This document shows, one piece after another, positions 38,764 to 49,858 of a stretch of DNA of 64,000 bases. Source of the DNA: Treponema putidum. GTDB lineage: Bacteria > Spirochaetota > Spirochaetia > Treponematales > Treponemataceae. The notes under the pieces were generated by a model. It searched no databases. It was not told the DNA's origin and saw nothing but the letters and a program-made list of their open reading frames with translations. Every line of letters starts with the position of its first letter. Position 1 is the stretch's first letter. Both the position numbers and the translations under genes were made by a program. The DNA lies in contig NZ_CP009228.1 in the NCBI RefSeq assembly GCF_000755145.1, forward strand, positions 124,001-188,000, read 5' to 3'.

Positions 38764-39822
38764 CTATCGAATTTTAAATAGAATTCCTAAGATAACAATC
38801 GTAATAAGAATTTGGACAATCACAAAGCGGATTAAAACCTGAGTCGGCGACCATTGCAAGTTTTTTTTCATGTGGTCATGAAGAGGAAATCTGATGTTTT
38901 TAAAAATACGGATTTTAAAAAAGCGTAACATAACTACTTTTAAAATACCTGTTCCTCCGTTTATGAGGATAACACCGCTCGTCATCAAAAGTATAAAGGG
39001 ATTCCGCGAAATAATTACGAGAACGCCGATAAAAAAGCCCAAAGCACGCGAACCTGCGTCTCCCATAAGTACCTTACTCGGATAGGCATTATGCCAAAGA
39101 TAACCTGTAAGAACTCCGCAAAGGGTAAAAATCATAACTGCCCATTTTGCACCCGTATTAATATTGGGAACCAAAAGATAGGCCGCAACTTTTACATGTC
39201 CCAAAACAAAGTAAAAAACTATGCCGAGGGAAACAAGGGCTAAGAGGATAAGGGTTCCCGAAAGGCCGTCAACTCCGTCCGTACAGTTTGTTGTATTAAT
39301 CGAAATCCATAAAATAATTATAGAAACGGCAAAGAACACAATAGGATGAACTTCAATAAGGCTCGATGTAAAGGGAAGCCAAAAAGAAACCTTTCCTTCA
39401 AAATAGATATAAAAAATAACAAGAGCTGTTACGGCCGATAAAATAAAATCCAAGCCGCCCTTTAAATATTCACCCCAAGATTTTTCGGATCTGTCATCTA
39501 AAAAGCCAGTCAGCATAACGGCAAATGTTATAACCAAAACAAGGCTTTGCGTAAGGGTCGGTGTAATCAATAAAAAGACACATAGCACAAAGATGGAAAT
39601 AAATACCGCTCCGCCTCCCGTAGGTTTTCCCACGGCAGCTTCGGGGTTTACAGTAAATTCCCGCCCCCTGTCTTTAGGCAATTTAGAATAAAATTTAGGC
39701 AAGAGTAAAACAGTGATTAAAAAGCCCAAAAATAGGCCTAAAGAAATTAAAACGGCATAGGATTGTAAAAGTCTCATCGGCCCGAAATATGGACCGAGCA
39801 GTTCTGCAATATGGTATAACAT
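38764..39822 (-). CDS. mraY: Phospho-N-acetylmuramoyl-pentapeptide transferase
   Basis: 352 aa with about ten transmembrane helices. Makes lipid I by transferring phospho-MurNAc-pentapeptide to undecaprenyl phosphate. Seen: DDRSEKSWG (Mg/phosphate Asp pair), NTTNCTDGVDGLSGT, LMGDAGSRALGF and the late PLHDHMKKNLQWSPTQ, a variant of the usual PIHHHFE motif. It stands alone rather than in a mur/fts cluster. The ATG is six bases after TATAAT with no Shine-Dalgarno site. Confidence 0.93.
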   Translation of the reverse strand: MLYHIAELLGPYFGPMRLLQSYAVLISLGLFLGFLITVLLLPKFYSKLPKDRGREFTVNPEAAVGKPTGGGAVFISIFVLCVFLLITPTLTQSLVLVITFAVMLTGFLDDRSEKSWGEYLKGGLDFILSAVTALVIFYIYFEGKVSFWLPFTSSLIEVHPIVFFAVSIIILWISINTTNCTDGVDGLSGTLILLALVSLGIVFYFVLGHVKVAAYLLVPNINTGAKWAVMIFTLCGVLTGYLWHNAYPSKVLMGDAGSRALGFFIGVLVIISRNPFILLMTSGVILINGGTGILKVVMLRFFKIRIFKNIRFPLHDHMKKNLQWSPTQVLIRFVIVQILITIVILGILFKIR

Positions 39823-39828
39823 TTTTTT

Positions 39829-39858
39829 ATTATAGCAAATTTTTATGTAGTCTGTCTA
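39829..39858 (-). promoter_or_regulatory. Predicted leaderless promoter of mraY
   Basis: Minus strand TAGACA (39858-39853), 18 bases, TATAAT (39834-39829), 6 bases to the ATG at 39822. Confidence 0.55.
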
Positions 39859-39871
39859 TTGTATTGTTTAT

Positions 39872-39907
39872 GTAAACTTCGAAAAACTGAAGTTTTTCGA
39901 AGTTTAC
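39872..39907. repeat. Perfect intergenic inverted repeat (family member)
   Basis: GTAAACTTCGAAAAACT (39872-39888), GA, AGTTTTTCGAAGTTTAC (39891-39907): a perfect 17-bp stem. Same outer GTAAAC/GTTTAC ends and similar inner core as the element at 30181-30221. It lies in the 315-base gene-free interval 39823-40137, just upstream of the mraY promoter. Confidence 0.85.
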
Positions 39908-40009
39908 CTCAAACTTACTTACGATATTTTTATAGCACAGAAACAAAGCCCATACTACTCCCCAACTCAACCAAAGAGTAAACCAAAATTTTTGTAAAAA
40001 GCAGGGGGT

Positions 40010-40133
40010 CCAAAGGGCGGCAAGCCCTTTGGCAGCGCGGGTACAACCAGCGTAGCTTCGAGGTCAAGAGGGACGGGGTCATAGGGAAAGGGAGGTAACC
40101 CCTGCTCTGAACGGGGGTTCCTCCCTTTCCCTA
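40010..40133. repeat. Two long hairpins in the rpoC-mraY intergenic interval
   Basis: First: CCAAAGGGC (40010-40018), loop GGCAA, GCCCTTTGG (40024-40032). Second: a 20-bp stem with one bulged base, left arm 40082-40102 (TAGGGAAAGGGAGG then TAACCCC), right arm 40114-40133, 11-base loop. Markedly more GC-rich than the flanks. The second begins just after the rpoC stop codon but lacks a U tract, so it is not a standard terminator. It looks like a dispersed intergenic repeat. Confidence 0.7.
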
Positions 40134-40137
40134 GATT

Positions 40138-43100
40138 TTAGATATCGTCCAAGAAGCTTTCTTCTTCAATAAGTTCTTTTTCTTCAAGAGCTTGAGCAGC
40201 CTCGGCTTCAAGCCTTCGGCGTTCAAGGATTTCGTTCATCTGAACATCCAAGTCGCTCTTGTTTTTATCAAAAAGTTTTATGTCGCGGTACTGCTTCATA
40301 CCGGTTCCGGCAGGAATTAGATGGCCTATAATTACGTTTTCCTTTAGACCGCGAAGCTCGTCCGATGAACCTGCAATAGCGGCATTTGTAAGAACCTTTG
40401 TAGTCTCTTGGAAAGAGGCCGCCGAAATAAAGGAGTCGATATTTAAGGCAGCTTTTGTAATTCCTTGGAACATAGGACGGGCAACGGCAGGCTGACCGCC
40501 TTCTTCCTTAACCCTCTTATTTTCTTCGTGGAAGCGGTATTTATCTATCTGCTGGTCAAAGATAAACTTGGTATCTCCAACCGAAACAATCTTTACCTTT
40601 CGGAGCATCTGGCGTACGATTATACCCACATGTTTATCATTTATGGTAACACCCTGAGCATCATAGACTTCTTTGATTTCCTTCATCAAGTAGTTTTGAA
40701 GAGCGTTCTCACCAAGGATATTTAAAATATCGTGCGGATCAAAGCTGCCGTCACACAAGGGCTCACCGGCTTTTACCGTATCTCCGTCACGGACAAGCAT
40801 TCTCTTTCCGATAGGAACCAAGTGTTTTACGTCATGGCCGTATTCGTCCCGAACCATAATAGTTCTCTTACCCTTGAGTAAGCCTTTCTTAATGGTAACA
40901 ACACCTGCAATAGCTGCAAGAACGGCAGGGGACTTAGGCTTTCGCGCTTCAAGAAGTTCCGAAACTCGAGGAAGACCTCCGGTAATATCCTTTGTCTTTA
41001 CCGACTCTTTTGCTATCTTTGCAAGGATTGCACCTGCCTTAATTTCTTGACCTTCTTCAACCAAAAGCTGAGCACCTCCGGGGAGGAAGTAAGAGTCTTC
41101 ACCTACGGGGTTACCCGATTCATCCGAAATAAAGATACGGGGCTGCATCTTATCAAAGTGAGCATCGCTTATTCGTTTTTCGACAACACCAGTTTCCTCG
41201 TCAGCTTCTTCTTTTAGGGTCGTTCCGGGCAAAATATCCTCAAATCGAACAAAACCGTCATATTCCGCCAAAATAGGATCTGCAAAGGGGTCGAAGGTAC
41301 CGATTGTTTCTCCGGCCTTTATAACCTCATTTTCTTTTACTATAACCTCGGAACCGTTTCTTATCTCTATTGTCTGATCCTGACCGGTCAAATAGATAAT
41401 ATTATCCCTGACTTCGGCAATGGCTATATTTTCTGAAAGCACTTCTTTTCCGTTTTTTAAGGTATAAAGAGGATTGCCCTTTACTACCCTCGTTCCCGTA
41501 CTTACAAGAGGTGTTTCACCTTTTTTAAGAGCATATTCGTTTAATACCCTGCTGAAGGTAAATTCTCCCTTTCTTGTAAACAGGAAGTGTCCGTTTTTGA
41601 GTGTTACATAAGAGCCCTTTATGCCTCTAACGATGATAGAATAATCGTTAAATACGATCCTGTTCTCTTCAACGTTTTTAGAAGCCGTACCGCCTTCATG
41701 GAAAGTACGCATCGTAAGCTGTGTACCGGGCTGGCCGATGGACTGGGCTGCGATAATACCTACAGCCTCCCCTATTCGGACAATTCTGTTTCGGGCAAGA
41801 TCCCGTCCGTAACACTTAACACAAACACCGTGCTTTGATTCGCAGGTTAAAACGGTGCGGAGCTTAACGGTTTCAACACCGGCTTCTTCTATCTTCTTAG
41901 CTGTTTCATCGGTAATATATTCGTTTACATCTATGAGAAGCTCTCCCGTAATGGGGTGAATAACCCTTTCCAGAGTGTATTTTCCGGCAATACGCTCGCT
42001 CAAGGACTCACGGATTTCGTCTCCTCGTTTAATTGCGGCATATTCTATACCGTTAATGGTACCGCAGTCTTCTTCGTTTACAACTACGTTTTGGGCAATA
42101 TCGACGAGACGGCGGGTCAGGTAACCGGCATCCGATGTTTTAAGAGCCGTGTCGGTCAAACCTTTTCGGGCACCGTTAGTCGAAATAAAGAATTCCATAA
42201 CGTTTAAGCCTTCTTTAAAGTTCGATCTAATCGGGAGTTCTATGATGTCTCCCGTAGGTTTGGACATAAGACCGCGCATTCCTGCAAGCTGATTTATCTG
42301 ATCCTTAGAACCTCTCGCTCCAGAAGTTTCCATCATATGAATCGTGTTAAATCCACCCTTGTCTTCTTGCAGACGGTTCATAAGAATTTCTTTAAGATTG
42401 GAGTTAGTCTTTTGCCAAACGTCAACAACGCGGTTATAGCGTTCTTCTTGGGTTATATGACCGCCCTTATACTGGTTATATATTTCCAAAACCTCTTTAT
42501 TGGCCTTTTCGAGCATTCCTGCCTTTTCAGGAGGAATAATCATATCTTCCATACTCAAAGTTGCCCCGAAATATGTAGCATACTTATAACCGACAGCCTT
42601 TAGCTTGTCCAAAAGCTGAACAGCCAGCCACGGGCCCTTAGCTTTAAAAACACCTTCTATTAGTTTTCGTATTTTTTTATCGTTTAATGCATCATTTGTA
42701 AATGGAACACCTTCGGGCATTTCTTCGTTAAATAGGATTCTTCCCGGCGTTGTCCTTACGGTTTCAATCTTACCGGGCTCCGTTTCATAATCTATTAAAA
42801 CAGGTTCCTGCCAGCCGACGGCATGACATTCTGCGGCCATCAAAACTTCTGCAACGGAAGAATAGCGGCGCTCTTTTTTACCCTCAGGCAAAGCTCTTTC
42901 TTTTGTAAGATAGTAAAGGCCTAAAACCATGTCCTGCGTCGGGAAGACTATTGTTTTTCCGTTTGCAGGGTCAAGCAGGTTTCGGGCTGAAAGCATCAGT
43001 GTCCAGCACTCCATTTGGGCAGCCTGAGTCAGCGGAACGTGGATAGCCATTTGGTCGCCGTCAAAGTCGGCGTTAAAAGCCTTACATACTAGAGGGTGAA

Positions 43101-44412
43101 GACGGATAGCTTTTCCTTCTACCAAAACAGGCTCAAAGGCCTGAATACCCAAGCGGTGGAGAGTCGGAGCACGGTTTAAAAGAACCGGATGTTCGCTTAC
43201 AACCTCATCAAGGACAGCGAAAACTTCGGCAGCTTCCTGCTCAACAAGAAGTTTAGCCTTTTTAATATTGGAAACGACTTCCTTTTGAACAAGTTTTTTC
43301 ATTATAAAGGGTTTGAATAGCTCCAAGGCCATCTTTGTGGGCAAACCGCACTGCCAAAGTTTGAGCTCGGGGCCTACAACGATAACTGATCGGCCTGAAT
43401 AATCAACACGTTTACCTAAAAGGTTTTGGCGGAACCTTCCCTGTTTTCCCTTTAAAAGGTCTGAAATCGATTTTAAGGGTCTATTTGAAGCTCCCTTAAT
43501 AGCCTTTTTACGCTTTGAGTTATCAAATAAAGCATCAACCGCTTCTTGGAGCATTCTCTTTTCGTTCCTGATAATAATATCGGGAGCCTTTAATTCCATG
43601 AGTTTACTCAAACGGCTGTTTCGGTGGATAACTCTTCTGTATAAATCATTAAGGTCGGAGGTTGCAAAGCGGCCTCCGTCAAGCTGAACCATGGGGCGTA
43701 AATCCGGAGGAATAACCGGAATAACATCAAGAATCATCCATTCGGGTTTGTTGCCCGATGCTCTAAAATTTTCGACTATTTCGATTCTGCGTAAAAGGCG
43801 TTGATCGCTTTTTGCACCTTTTTCAATCATTTTAGCACGGAGCTGGGCTGCAAGTTCATCTAAATTTATGTTTTGAAGAAGGGTTTTAATAGCCCCTGCT
43901 CCCATACCTGCAGTAAAGGCGGCTCCATAGCGCTCGTGAGCATCCCTGTACTCATCCTCAGTTAAAAGCTGCATGGGTTCTAAGTCTGTATCGTTTGCAT
44001 CTATAACAATGTATTTTTCGTAGTACAAAACAGATCTTAGGGCTGCAACCTGCAAGTTAAGCAAAAGTCCCATTCGGCTCGGTACCGAGCGGTAATACCA
44101 AATATGAGAAACGGGAGCTGCAAGTTCTATGTGCCCCATACGTTCACGACGGACTTTAAAATGAGTAACCTCAACACCGCAGCGGTCGCAGATAACGCCC
44201 TTATAACGGATTGATTTAAATTTTCCGCAAAAACATTCCCATTCCTTTGTAGTTCCGAATATTCTTTCGCAAAACAAGCCGTCCCTCTCAGGGCGCAAGG
44301 TTCGGTAATTGATTGTTTCAGGCTTTTTTACTTCCCCGTAGGACCAAGCCCTTATAGTATCGGGTGAAGCAAGTTTTATCATCAAGCTGTCAAAATCTTG
44401 TATATCTCTCAT
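40138..44412 (-). CDS. rpoC: DNA-directed RNA polymerase subunit beta'
   Basis: 1424 aa. Catalytic subunit of RNA polymerase. The zinc-binding [20 protein letters not shown] near residue 60, the active-site [15 protein letters not shown] with the three Asp residues, the trigger-loop region and the second zinc site [13 protein letters not shown] are all present. The C-terminal tail is acidic. AAGGAG precedes the ATG; it lies 21 bases downstream of rpoB. Last gene of the secE-to-rpoC cluster. Confidence 0.99.
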   Translation of the reverse strand: MRDIQDFDSLMIKLASPDTIRAWSYGEVKKPETINYRTLRPERDGLFCERIFGTTKEWECFCGKFKSIRYKGVICDRCGVEVTHFKVRRERMGHIELAAPVSHIWYYRSVPSRMGLLLNLQVAALRSVLYYEKYIVIDANDTDLEPMQLLTEDEYRDAHERYGAAFTAGMGAGAIKTLLQNINLDELAAQLRAKMIEKGAKSDQRLLRRIEIVENFRASGNKPEWMILDVIPVIPPDLRPMVQLDGGRFATSDLNDLYRRVIHRNSRLSKLMELKAPDIIIRNEKRMLQEAVDALFDNSKRKKAIKGASNRPLKSISDLLKGKQGRFRQNLLGKRVDYSGRSVIVVGPELKLWQCGLPTKMALELFKPFIMKKLVQKEVVSNIKKAKLLVEQEAAEVFAVLDEVVSEHPVLLNRAPTLHRLGIQAFEPVLVEGKAIRLHPLVCKAFNADFDGDQMAIHVPLTQAAQMECWTLMLSARNLLDPANGKTIVFPTQDMVLGLYYLTKERALPEGKKERRYSSVAEVLMAAECHAVGWQEPVLIDYETEPGKIETVRTTPGRILFNEEMPEGVPFTNDALNDKKIRKLIEGVFKAKGPWLAVQLLDKLKAVGYKYATYFGATLSMEDMIIPPEKAGMLEKANKEVLEIYNQYKGGHITQEERYNRVVDVWQKTNSNLKEILMNRLQEDKGGFNTIHMMETSGARGSKDQINQLAGMRGLMSKPTGDIIELPIRSNFKEGLNVMEFFISTNGARKGLTDTALKTSDAGYLTRRLVDIAQNVVVNEEDCGTINGIEYAAIKRGDEIRESLSERIAGKYTLERVIHPITGELLIDVNEYITDETAKKIEEAGVETVKLRTVLTCESKHGVCVKCYGRDLARNRIVRIGEAVGIIAAQSIGQPGTQLTMRTFHEGGTASKNVEENRIVFNDYSIIVRGIKGSYVTLKNGHFLFTRKGEFTFSRVLNEYALKKGETPLVSTGTRVVKGNPLYTLKNGKEVLSENIAIAEVRDNIIYLTGQDQTIEIRNGSEVIVKENEVIKAGETIGTFDPFADPILAEYDGFVRFEDILPGTTLKEEADEETGVVEKRISDAHFDKMQPRIFISDESGNPVGEDSYFLPGGAQLLVEEGQEIKAGAILAKIAKESVKTKDITGGLPRVSELLEARKPKSPAVLAAIAGVVTIKKGLLKGKRTIMVRDEYGHDVKHLVPIGKRMLVRDGDTVKAGEPLCDGSFDPHDILNILGENALQNYLMKEIKEVYDAQGVTINDKHVGIIVRQMLRKVKIVSVGDTKFIFDQQIDKYRFHEENKRVKEEGGQPAVARPMFQGITKAALNIDSFISAASFQETTKVLTNAAIAGSSDELRGLKENVIIGHLIPAGTGMKQYRDIKLFDKNKSDLDVQMNEILERRRLEAEAAQALEEKELIEEESFLDDI

Positions 44413-44433
44413 AATCTTTCCCTCTCCTTTCCG

Positions 44434-47400
44434 TTAAAAGTTAGTACTCGTTTTTTCGCGTTTAATTAGCTCTTCATCCCTTTCGGTTAAAGGAATTTGC
44501 TGACCCTTTGCGTCATAGATTGTAAAGTCGAGAGCTAAGCCTCTTAATTCCTGAACCAATACGTTAAAGGATTCGGGGATACCGGCAGAGCTTGAAGGCT
44601 CGCCCTTAACGATGGATTCATATATTTTAGACCGTCCGTGCATATCGTCGGACTTGATTGTGATAAGCTCCTGTAATGTGTTGGCAGCACCATAGGCTTC
44701 AAGTGCCCAAACTTCCATTTCTCCCAAGCGCTGGCCGCCGAACTGGGCCTTACCGCCCAAGGGCTGCTGAGTAACAAGAGAATAGGGGCCTGTTGACCGT
44801 GCATGCATCTTGTCGTCTACCAAGTGAGCCAGCTTTAAAAAGTAGATAACACCGACAAAGACATCGTTTTCAAAGAGGCGGCCGGTTAAACCGTCTCTGA
44901 GTTTTACCTTAGAATTTGTAGGATAACCTGCGGCCTTGAGCTTTGCTTCAATCTGCTCCATGCTGGGAGACTCAAAAACGGGAGATTCGTACCACTCATT
45001 CAATTTTAATCCTGCAAGGCCTAGCTCCGATTCCAAAATCTGTCCGACATTCATTCGGGATGGAACGCCGAGCGGGTTTAGACAAATATCGAGCGGTGTT
45101 CCGTCTTCCATGTAGGGCATATCTTCTTCGGGGAGAATTCTGGCTACAAGCCCCTTGTTTCCGTGGCGGCCTGCCATCTTATCTCCCTCTCGGAGCTTCC
45201 TCTTTGTGGCGATTAAAACTTTTACAACCTCATCTACACCGGGACTCAAGTCATCTCCCTGATCCCTCTTTAAGCGCTGAACATCGATAACCGTGCCCTC
45301 AGTTCCGTGGGGAACACGCAGGGAGGTATCCCGCACTTCCTTAGCCTTTTCACCGAAGATAGAATTAAGGAGCTTAAACTCAGGGGTTGTATCGCTTTCG
45401 CTCTTGGGGGTAACCTTTCCTACAAGGATGTCTCCGGGCTTTACCTTAGAGCCGATCCGTATAATACCTTCACTGTCGAGGTCATCCAAGCTCTTTTCGG
45501 ACTTATTCGGAATATCACAGGTCATCTTTTCGGCACCCAGCTTTGTTTCCCGAACATCGGTTGAAAGCTCTTTTATATGAATAGAAGTGAACATATCTTC
45601 TTTTACAACTCTGCGTGAAATTAAAATAGCATCCTCATAGTTGTAACCGTTCCAAGGAACAAAGCCTACAAGGATGTTTCGGCCTAGGGCCAACTCTCCG
45701 TTATAGGTTGCAGGCCCGTCAGCTATGGGCTGTCCTTCTTTTACGGCATCTCCCACATTTACGATGGGGCGCTGATGATAGCATGTTTCTTGGTTAGTCC
45801 TTTGATATTTTAAGAGAGTGTATTCGTCCTTATCTTCTTTATTTTTTCCCTTTTCGGGGGAGATAATAATCTGATCGGAAGAAACGAACTCAACCTTCCC
45901 CGCCCTCTTTGCCTTAATCAAAACGCCCGAATCATAGGCGCACTTTTTTTCCATACCGGTTCCGACACGGGGCGGCTCAGGGAAAACAAGAGGAACGGCC
46001 TGGCGCTGCATGTTAGAACCCATGAGGGCACGGTTAGCATCGTCATGCTCAAGGAAGGGAATTAGAGAAGCCGAAACGGATATAATCTGTTTCGGAGAAA
46101 CATCCATGTACTGAATATCTTTCGGGCTTCTTGAAGTATAGTCTCCAAGTCTTCGGCATGAAACCTGATCCGTATTGATTTTTCCATCCTTTCCTATAGC
46201 GGAAGAAACCTGACCTATAAAGTACTTGTCTTCATCCATTGCAGACAAGTATTCGATTTCTCGTGTAGCAACCCCGTTTACAACCTTTACATAGGGGGCT
46301 TCCAAAAAACCGTATTCGTTTACACGGGCATAGTTTGCCATAGAAACTATGAGTCCTATATTCGGGCCTTCAGGGGTCTCGATCGGGCACATTCTTCCGT
46401 AGTGGGTATAGTGAACTTCACGGACCTCAAAGCCCGCCCTGTCTCGTGAAAGACCGCCGGGGCCTAAAGCGTTAAGACGGCGCTTATGAGTAAGCTCGGC
46501 CAAGGGGTTTACCTGATCCATGAACTGGGACAATTGGCTTGCCCCGAAAAATTCTTTGATAGCTGCAACAATGGGCTTAATGGAAATTAAGTCCTGAGGT
46601 TTGATGGTATCCATCTCCTTGGAGCTCATCCTGTCGCGGGCAATACGTTCCATTCTGGAGAAGGCTTTTTTTAGAACATCGGTCATAATTTCGCCGACTG
46701 ACCTAATTCTCCTGTTACCCAGATGGTCAATATCGTCAACACTTTCTTCTCCTATGTAGACCTTGATCAAAAGCTTCATCGTTTTAAAGATGTCTTCTTC
46801 AATTAAGGTTGTGCCTTGCACATCATCGGGATAGTCGAATTTTTTGTTTAATTTATATCGGCCGACCTTACCTATATCGTATCGGCGGGCCGTAAAGAAC
46901 ATATTGTGCAGGTCTTCTTTTGCATTTTCGTATGTAATAGGATCTCCCGGACGTATAACGCTGTAGACTGCGTTTAAGGCATCTTCAACTGTCGGCTCAT
47001 CGTTTACGGCAGGGTCGGGAGTATACTTAATTTCCTCTCTTTCAAAGCAGTTGATGATGATCTGAGAATCCAAAGAATCCTTTGCCTTAAAGTCGATTAT
47101 CGTTATCTTTTTAACTCCGCTTTGAATTAAATCGTCTATGTTATGGGGATGGATCTTTTCACCGGCTTGATGCATTTTCCGTTTTTCGCCATCCTCACCT
47201 TTCACAAAAACATCACGGGCTAAAACTTGACCGATCAGTTCTTCATATTCCGACCTGTCGGCAGATATTTTTGCCGTCTTAGTCTTATAGAAAAGGTCGA
47301 TAATTTTTTCTCTTGTATCATATCCGAGAGCGCGTAAAAATATCGTACCTAAAATTCGCTTTTTACTGTCTAGCTTTGCATAAATAAGCTCTTTTTTCTG

Positions 47401-47937
47401 ATCTATTTCAAATTCAAGCCATGTTCCGCGGTAGGGAATAATGCGGCTTGAGTAAACGCCTTTTTCATGCGAAAAGATTACACCCGGCGAACGGTGAATC
47501 TGAGAAACTACAACCCGTTCCGCTCCGTTGATAATAAAGGTTCCTCTTTCAGTCATTAACGGAATATCGCCCATATATATGTTTTTGCGGCGTATTTCTT
47601 TAGTTTCTTTAAAAAATAAATCTATTTCGGCTTTTAAGGGAACAGAATATGTTAAACCCTTTTGTTTACATTCAATTTCTGAAAATTTAATACTGTCATA
47701 ATCGAGAGAATAGGAAAGATATTGCAAAGCCATGTCTTCATTTATACTTTCTATAGGAAAAGTTGTATTAAAAACCGATTCTAAACCCTCAATATCGGCC
47801 TCATCCGTCTTTTTTTCTTTGTTTAAAAATTTATTGTAAGATTGAATCTGAATATCTATAAGGTTAGGAAGTTCCATAAAATTCGGAACATCCTTACCAT
47901 AATATCTTCGATCTATCTTTTGGCCTCTTGCAAACAT
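44434..47937 (-). CDS. rpoB: DNA-directed RNA polymerase subunit beta
   Basis: 1167 aa. Conserved rif region [31 protein letters not shown] (in two parts around NPL) and [18 protein letters not shown]; the C-terminus has [24 protein letters not shown]. Residue 489 is Asn (codon 46471-46473) at the position equivalent to E. coli Ser531, which in treponemes has been linked to natural rifampicin resistance. The ATG follows GGGGGTAAGGA closely. A hairpin plus T-run upstream may attenuate transcription from rplL. Confidence 0.99.
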   Translation of the reverse strand: MFARGQKIDRRYYGKDVPNFMELPNLIDIQIQSYNKFLNKEKKTDEADIEGLESVFNTTFPIESINEDMALQYLSYSLDYDSIKFSEIECKQKGLTYSVPLKAEIDLFFKETKEIRRKNIYMGDIPLMTERGTFIINGAERVVVSQIHRSPGVIFSHEKGVYSSRIIPYRGTWLEFEIDQKKELIYAKLDSKKRILGTIFLRALGYDTREKIIDLFYKTKTAKISADRSEYEELIGQVLARDVFVKGEDGEKRKMHQAGEKIHPHNIDDLIQSGVKKITIIDFKAKDSLDSQIIINCFEREEIKYTPDPAVNDEPTVEDALNAVYSVIRPGDPITYENAKEDLHNMFFTARRYDIGKVGRYKLNKKFDYPDDVQGTTLIEEDIFKTMKLLIKVYIGEESVDDIDHLGNRRIRSVGEIMTDVLKKAFSRMERIARDRMSSKEMDTIKPQDLISIKPIVAAIKEFFGASQLSQFMDQVNPLAELTHKRRLNALGPGGLSRDRAGFEVREVHYTHYGRMCPIETPEGPNIGLIVSMANYARVNEYGFLEAPYVKVVNGVATREIEYLSAMDEDKYFIGQVSSAIGKDGKINTDQVSCRRLGDYTSRSPKDIQYMDVSPKQIISVSASLIPFLEHDDANRALMGSNMQRQAVPLVFPEPPRVGTGMEKKCAYDSGVLIKAKRAGKVEFVSSDQIIISPEKGKNKEDKDEYTLLKYQRTNQETCYHQRPIVNVGDAVKEGQPIADGPATYNGELALGRNILVGFVPWNGYNYEDAILISRRVVKEDMFTSIHIKELSTDVRETKLGAEKMTCDIPNKSEKSLDDLDSEGIIRIGSKVKPGDILVGKVTPKSESDTTPEFKLLNSIFGEKAKEVRDTSLRVPHGTEGTVIDVQRLKRDQGDDLSPGVDEVVKVLIATKRKLREGDKMAGRHGNKGLVARILPEEDMPYMEDGTPLDICLNPLGVPSRMNVGQILESELGLAGLKLNEWYESPVFESPSMEQIEAKLKAAGYPTNSKVKLRDGLTGRLFENDVFVGVIYFLKLAHLVDDKMHARSTGPYSLVTQQPLGGKAQFGGQRLGEMEVWALEAYGAANTLQELITIKSDDMHGRSKIYESIVKGEPSSSAGIPESFNVLVQELRGLALDFTIYDAKGQQIPLTERDEELIKREKTSTNF

Positions 47938-47964
47938 TCCTTACCCCCAATTTTATATTTAATC

Positions 47965-48001
47965 ACAAAAAGACTTCCTGAAAATTCATACAGGAAGTCT
48001 T
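47965..48001 (-). terminator. Attenuator-like terminator between rplL and rpoB
   Basis: Minus strand AAGACTTCCTG, 10-base loop, CAGGAAGTCTT, followed by further T (CTTTTTGTG). It lies about 33 bases before rpoB, a usual position for partial termination that lowers rpoBC relative to ribosomal proteins. Confidence 0.7.
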
Positions 48002-48024
48002 AGAGAAAATTTATTGTTTATGAT

Positions 48025-48053
48025 GTTATGCTTCTTTTAAAAAGAAGCATAAC
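48025..48053 (-). promoter_or_regulatory. Perfect 14-bp hairpin in the rplL-rpoB interval
   Basis: GTTATGCTTCTTTT (48025-48038), one base, AAAAGAAGCATAAC (48040-48053). No T-run follows, so it resembles an RNA-processing (RNase III-type) stem rather than a terminator. A smaller CCGG(C/T)...CCGG stem lies next to it at 48059-48073. Confidence 0.55.
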
Positions 48054-48084
48054 AATGTCCGGCTTAAAACCGGTATTTTGCTTA

Positions 48085-48474
48085 TTAAGCAATTTCAACT
48101 TCACCGCCGGCGGCTGTAATAGCTTCCTTAATCTTGGCTGCTTCTTCTTTAGAAACATCTTCTTTAAGAACTTTCGGAGCTCCTTCAACAAGCTCTTTAG
48201 CTTCCTTCAAGCCGAGGCCGGGAATAACGTTTCGAACTTCCTTGATAACACCGATTTTTTTACCGGGATCAGCGAGGCCTTTAAGAGTAACGGTAAATTC
48301 CGTCTTCTCTTCTTCAGCGGTTCCGCCTCCTGCAGCTCCGCCTGCAACTACTGCAACGGGAGCAGCGGCTGTTACGCCGAATTTTTCTTCCATAGCTTTG
48401 ATAAGCTCGGAAAGTTCGAGAATCGTTTTTTCGCCGATTGCTTCAATAATTTGTTCATTTGTTAATGCTGCCAT
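48085..48474 (-). CDS. rplL: 50S ribosomal protein L7/L12
   Basis: 129 aa. Stalk protein recruiting translation factors. N-terminal dimerisation helix ([22 protein letters not shown], read in two halves), Ala/Gly-rich hinge ([12 protein letters not shown]), and the C-terminal domain with [25 protein letters not shown] (split around PGL), ending in a typical AAGGEVEIA-like tail. AAGGAG precedes the ATG. Confidence 0.98.
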   Translation of the reverse strand: MAALTNEQIIEAIGEKTILELSELIKAMEEKFGVTAAAPVAVVAGGAAGGGTAEEEKTEFTVTLKGLADPGKKIGVIKEVRNVIPGLGLKEAKELVEGAPKVLKEDVSKEEAAKIKEAITAAGGEVEIA

Positions 48475-48596
48475 ATTATCTTCTCCTTAAATTTAAAATT
48501 TTGTGCTTTTAAGCACCTTAAGCAGACAGGGGGCAAGCCTTTGAAGCCTGACTGCTTAAAAATCTTTTCGGAAAACTCCTAAAAGATTCCTTAGTT

Positions 48597-49175
48597 TTAA
48601 GCCTCTGAAGCAGAAGCTTCAGCTTTTGCTTCTGCGGGAGCACCGGCTTGAGCATCACCCTGAGGACCGCCATCGAGGCCGCCCTTATCCACAATCGCCT
48701 GTAAGGTACGTACAAACTTGGAAGTTGTAGCATTGACTGTAGACATAAACATTGCAATAAGGTCTTTTTTGCCGGGAAGTTTTGAAAACGCCTCAATTTG
48801 TTTGGCATCATAAATTTCACCGTCAACTACCGCACCCTTAATTACAAGAGCCGGAGTATCTTTTGCATATTCAAACAAGGTTTTTGCAGCAAGGTTTGCA
48901 TCTTCTGAAATCATTGCCAAGGCTGTAGGCCCTGTTAACCAAGAATCTACATCCTTAATATCGGCATCTTCAAAAGCAATGCGTGCAAAATTATTACGTA
49001 CAACCTTGTATGTGCAAGCATTTTCCCTAAGCTTTTTGCGGAGCTCGGTAATCTGCTCAACCTTTAAGCCTCTGTACTCGGTAAAAATAAAAGCGGAGGA
49101 GGCTTTTACATCTTTTTTGATGTTTTCAATCGCTTCGATTTTTTGGCTATTCGGATTTTTTGTTCTTAATGCCAT
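48597..49175 (-). CDS. rplJ: 50S ribosomal protein L10
   Basis: 192 aa. Base of the L7/L12 stalk and usual autoregulator of rplJL. It shows FTEYRGLKVEQITELRKKLRE and YKVVRNNFARIAFE; the C-terminal about 25 residues are Ala/Glu-rich (GAPAEAKAEASASEA). It begins one base after the rplA stop, with AGGAGAG overlapping the rplA end. The 122 bases between rplJ and rplL hold an imperfect CTTAAG-rich stretch, probably the regulatory leader of rplL. Confidence 0.98.
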   Translation of the reverse strand: MALRTKNPNSQKIEAIENIKKDVKASSAFIFTEYRGLKVEQITELRKKLRENACTYKVVRNNFARIAFEDADIKDVDSWLTGPTALAMISEDANLAAKTLFEYAKDTPALVIKGAVVDGEIYDAKQIEAFSKLPGKKDLIAMFMSTVNATTSKFVRTLQAIVDKGGLDGGPQGDAQAGAPAEAKAEASASEA

Positions 49176-49176
49176 T

Positions 49177-49857
49177 TTACTCTCCTACCTTATAATCAAC
49201 CCAAACGCCGGGGCCCATTGTCGAACTTATCGATACGGATCTGATATAGTCGCCTTTTGCATCGGCAGGCTTTTTTCTCATCGTTTCGTTTATAAGAGCC
49301 TGTACGTTTTCTACAATTTTGGAAGAATCCATAGAGACTTTTCCTACAGGGAGGTGCACAACCCCGCCCTTGTCGGCACGGAATTCCACACGGCCTTTCT
49401 TAAGCTCATTTATAGCGCTTGCAATATCCGTGGTAACCGTTCCTGTTTTGGGGTTAGGCATTAAACCTCTACGGCCGAGAACCATACCCAAACGTCCTAC
49501 ATCCTTCATCATGTCAGGGGTAGCAACGGCAATGTCAAAATCAAGCCAGCCTCCCTTTACCTTTTCAATGTATTCCGTAGAACCTGCATAGGCAGCTCCT
49601 GCATCAAGAGCTTCTTTTACTCTGTCATCGGTACAAAAAACCAAAACTTTCTTTTCACCCCTAAACTGATGGGGTAGAACAAGGGTATCTCTAACACTCT
49701 GTCCCTTACCAAGGGTCAAACTTACATGAACTTCGACTGTTTCATCGAATTTGGCGTATTTAAGCTCTTTGACAATATCAACAGCCTTGGGAAGCTCATA
49801 GGAAGCCGCAGAATCATACTTTGTAATTGCATTTTTGTAATTTTTTCCGTGTCTCAT
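49177..49857 (-). CDS. rplA: 50S ribosomal protein L1
   Basis: 226 aa. Binds 23S rRNA at the L1 stalk and commonly represses its own operon. KYAKFDETVEVHVSLTLG, LPHQF, GRRGLMPNPKTGTVT and the late SISSTMGPGVWVDY motif are conserved. The ATG follows the rplK stop by one base, so the two are translationally coupled. Confidence 0.98.
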   Translation of the reverse strand: MRHGKNYKNAITKYDSAASYELPKAVDIVKELKYAKFDETVEVHVSLTLGKGQSVRDTLVLPHQFRGEKKVLVFCTDDRVKEALDAGAAYAGSTEYIEKVKGGWLDFDIAVATPDMMKDVGRLGMVLGRRGLMPNPKTGTVTTDIASAINELKKGRVEFRADKGGVVHLPVGKVSMDSSKIVENVQALINETMRKKPADAKGDYIRSVSISSTMGPGVWVDYKVGE

Positions 49858-49858
49858 A

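Noticed and set aside
40082-40133. Rho-independent terminator of rpoC
   Set aside because: The stem is long, but no T-run follows on the minus strand; kept as a repeat instead.
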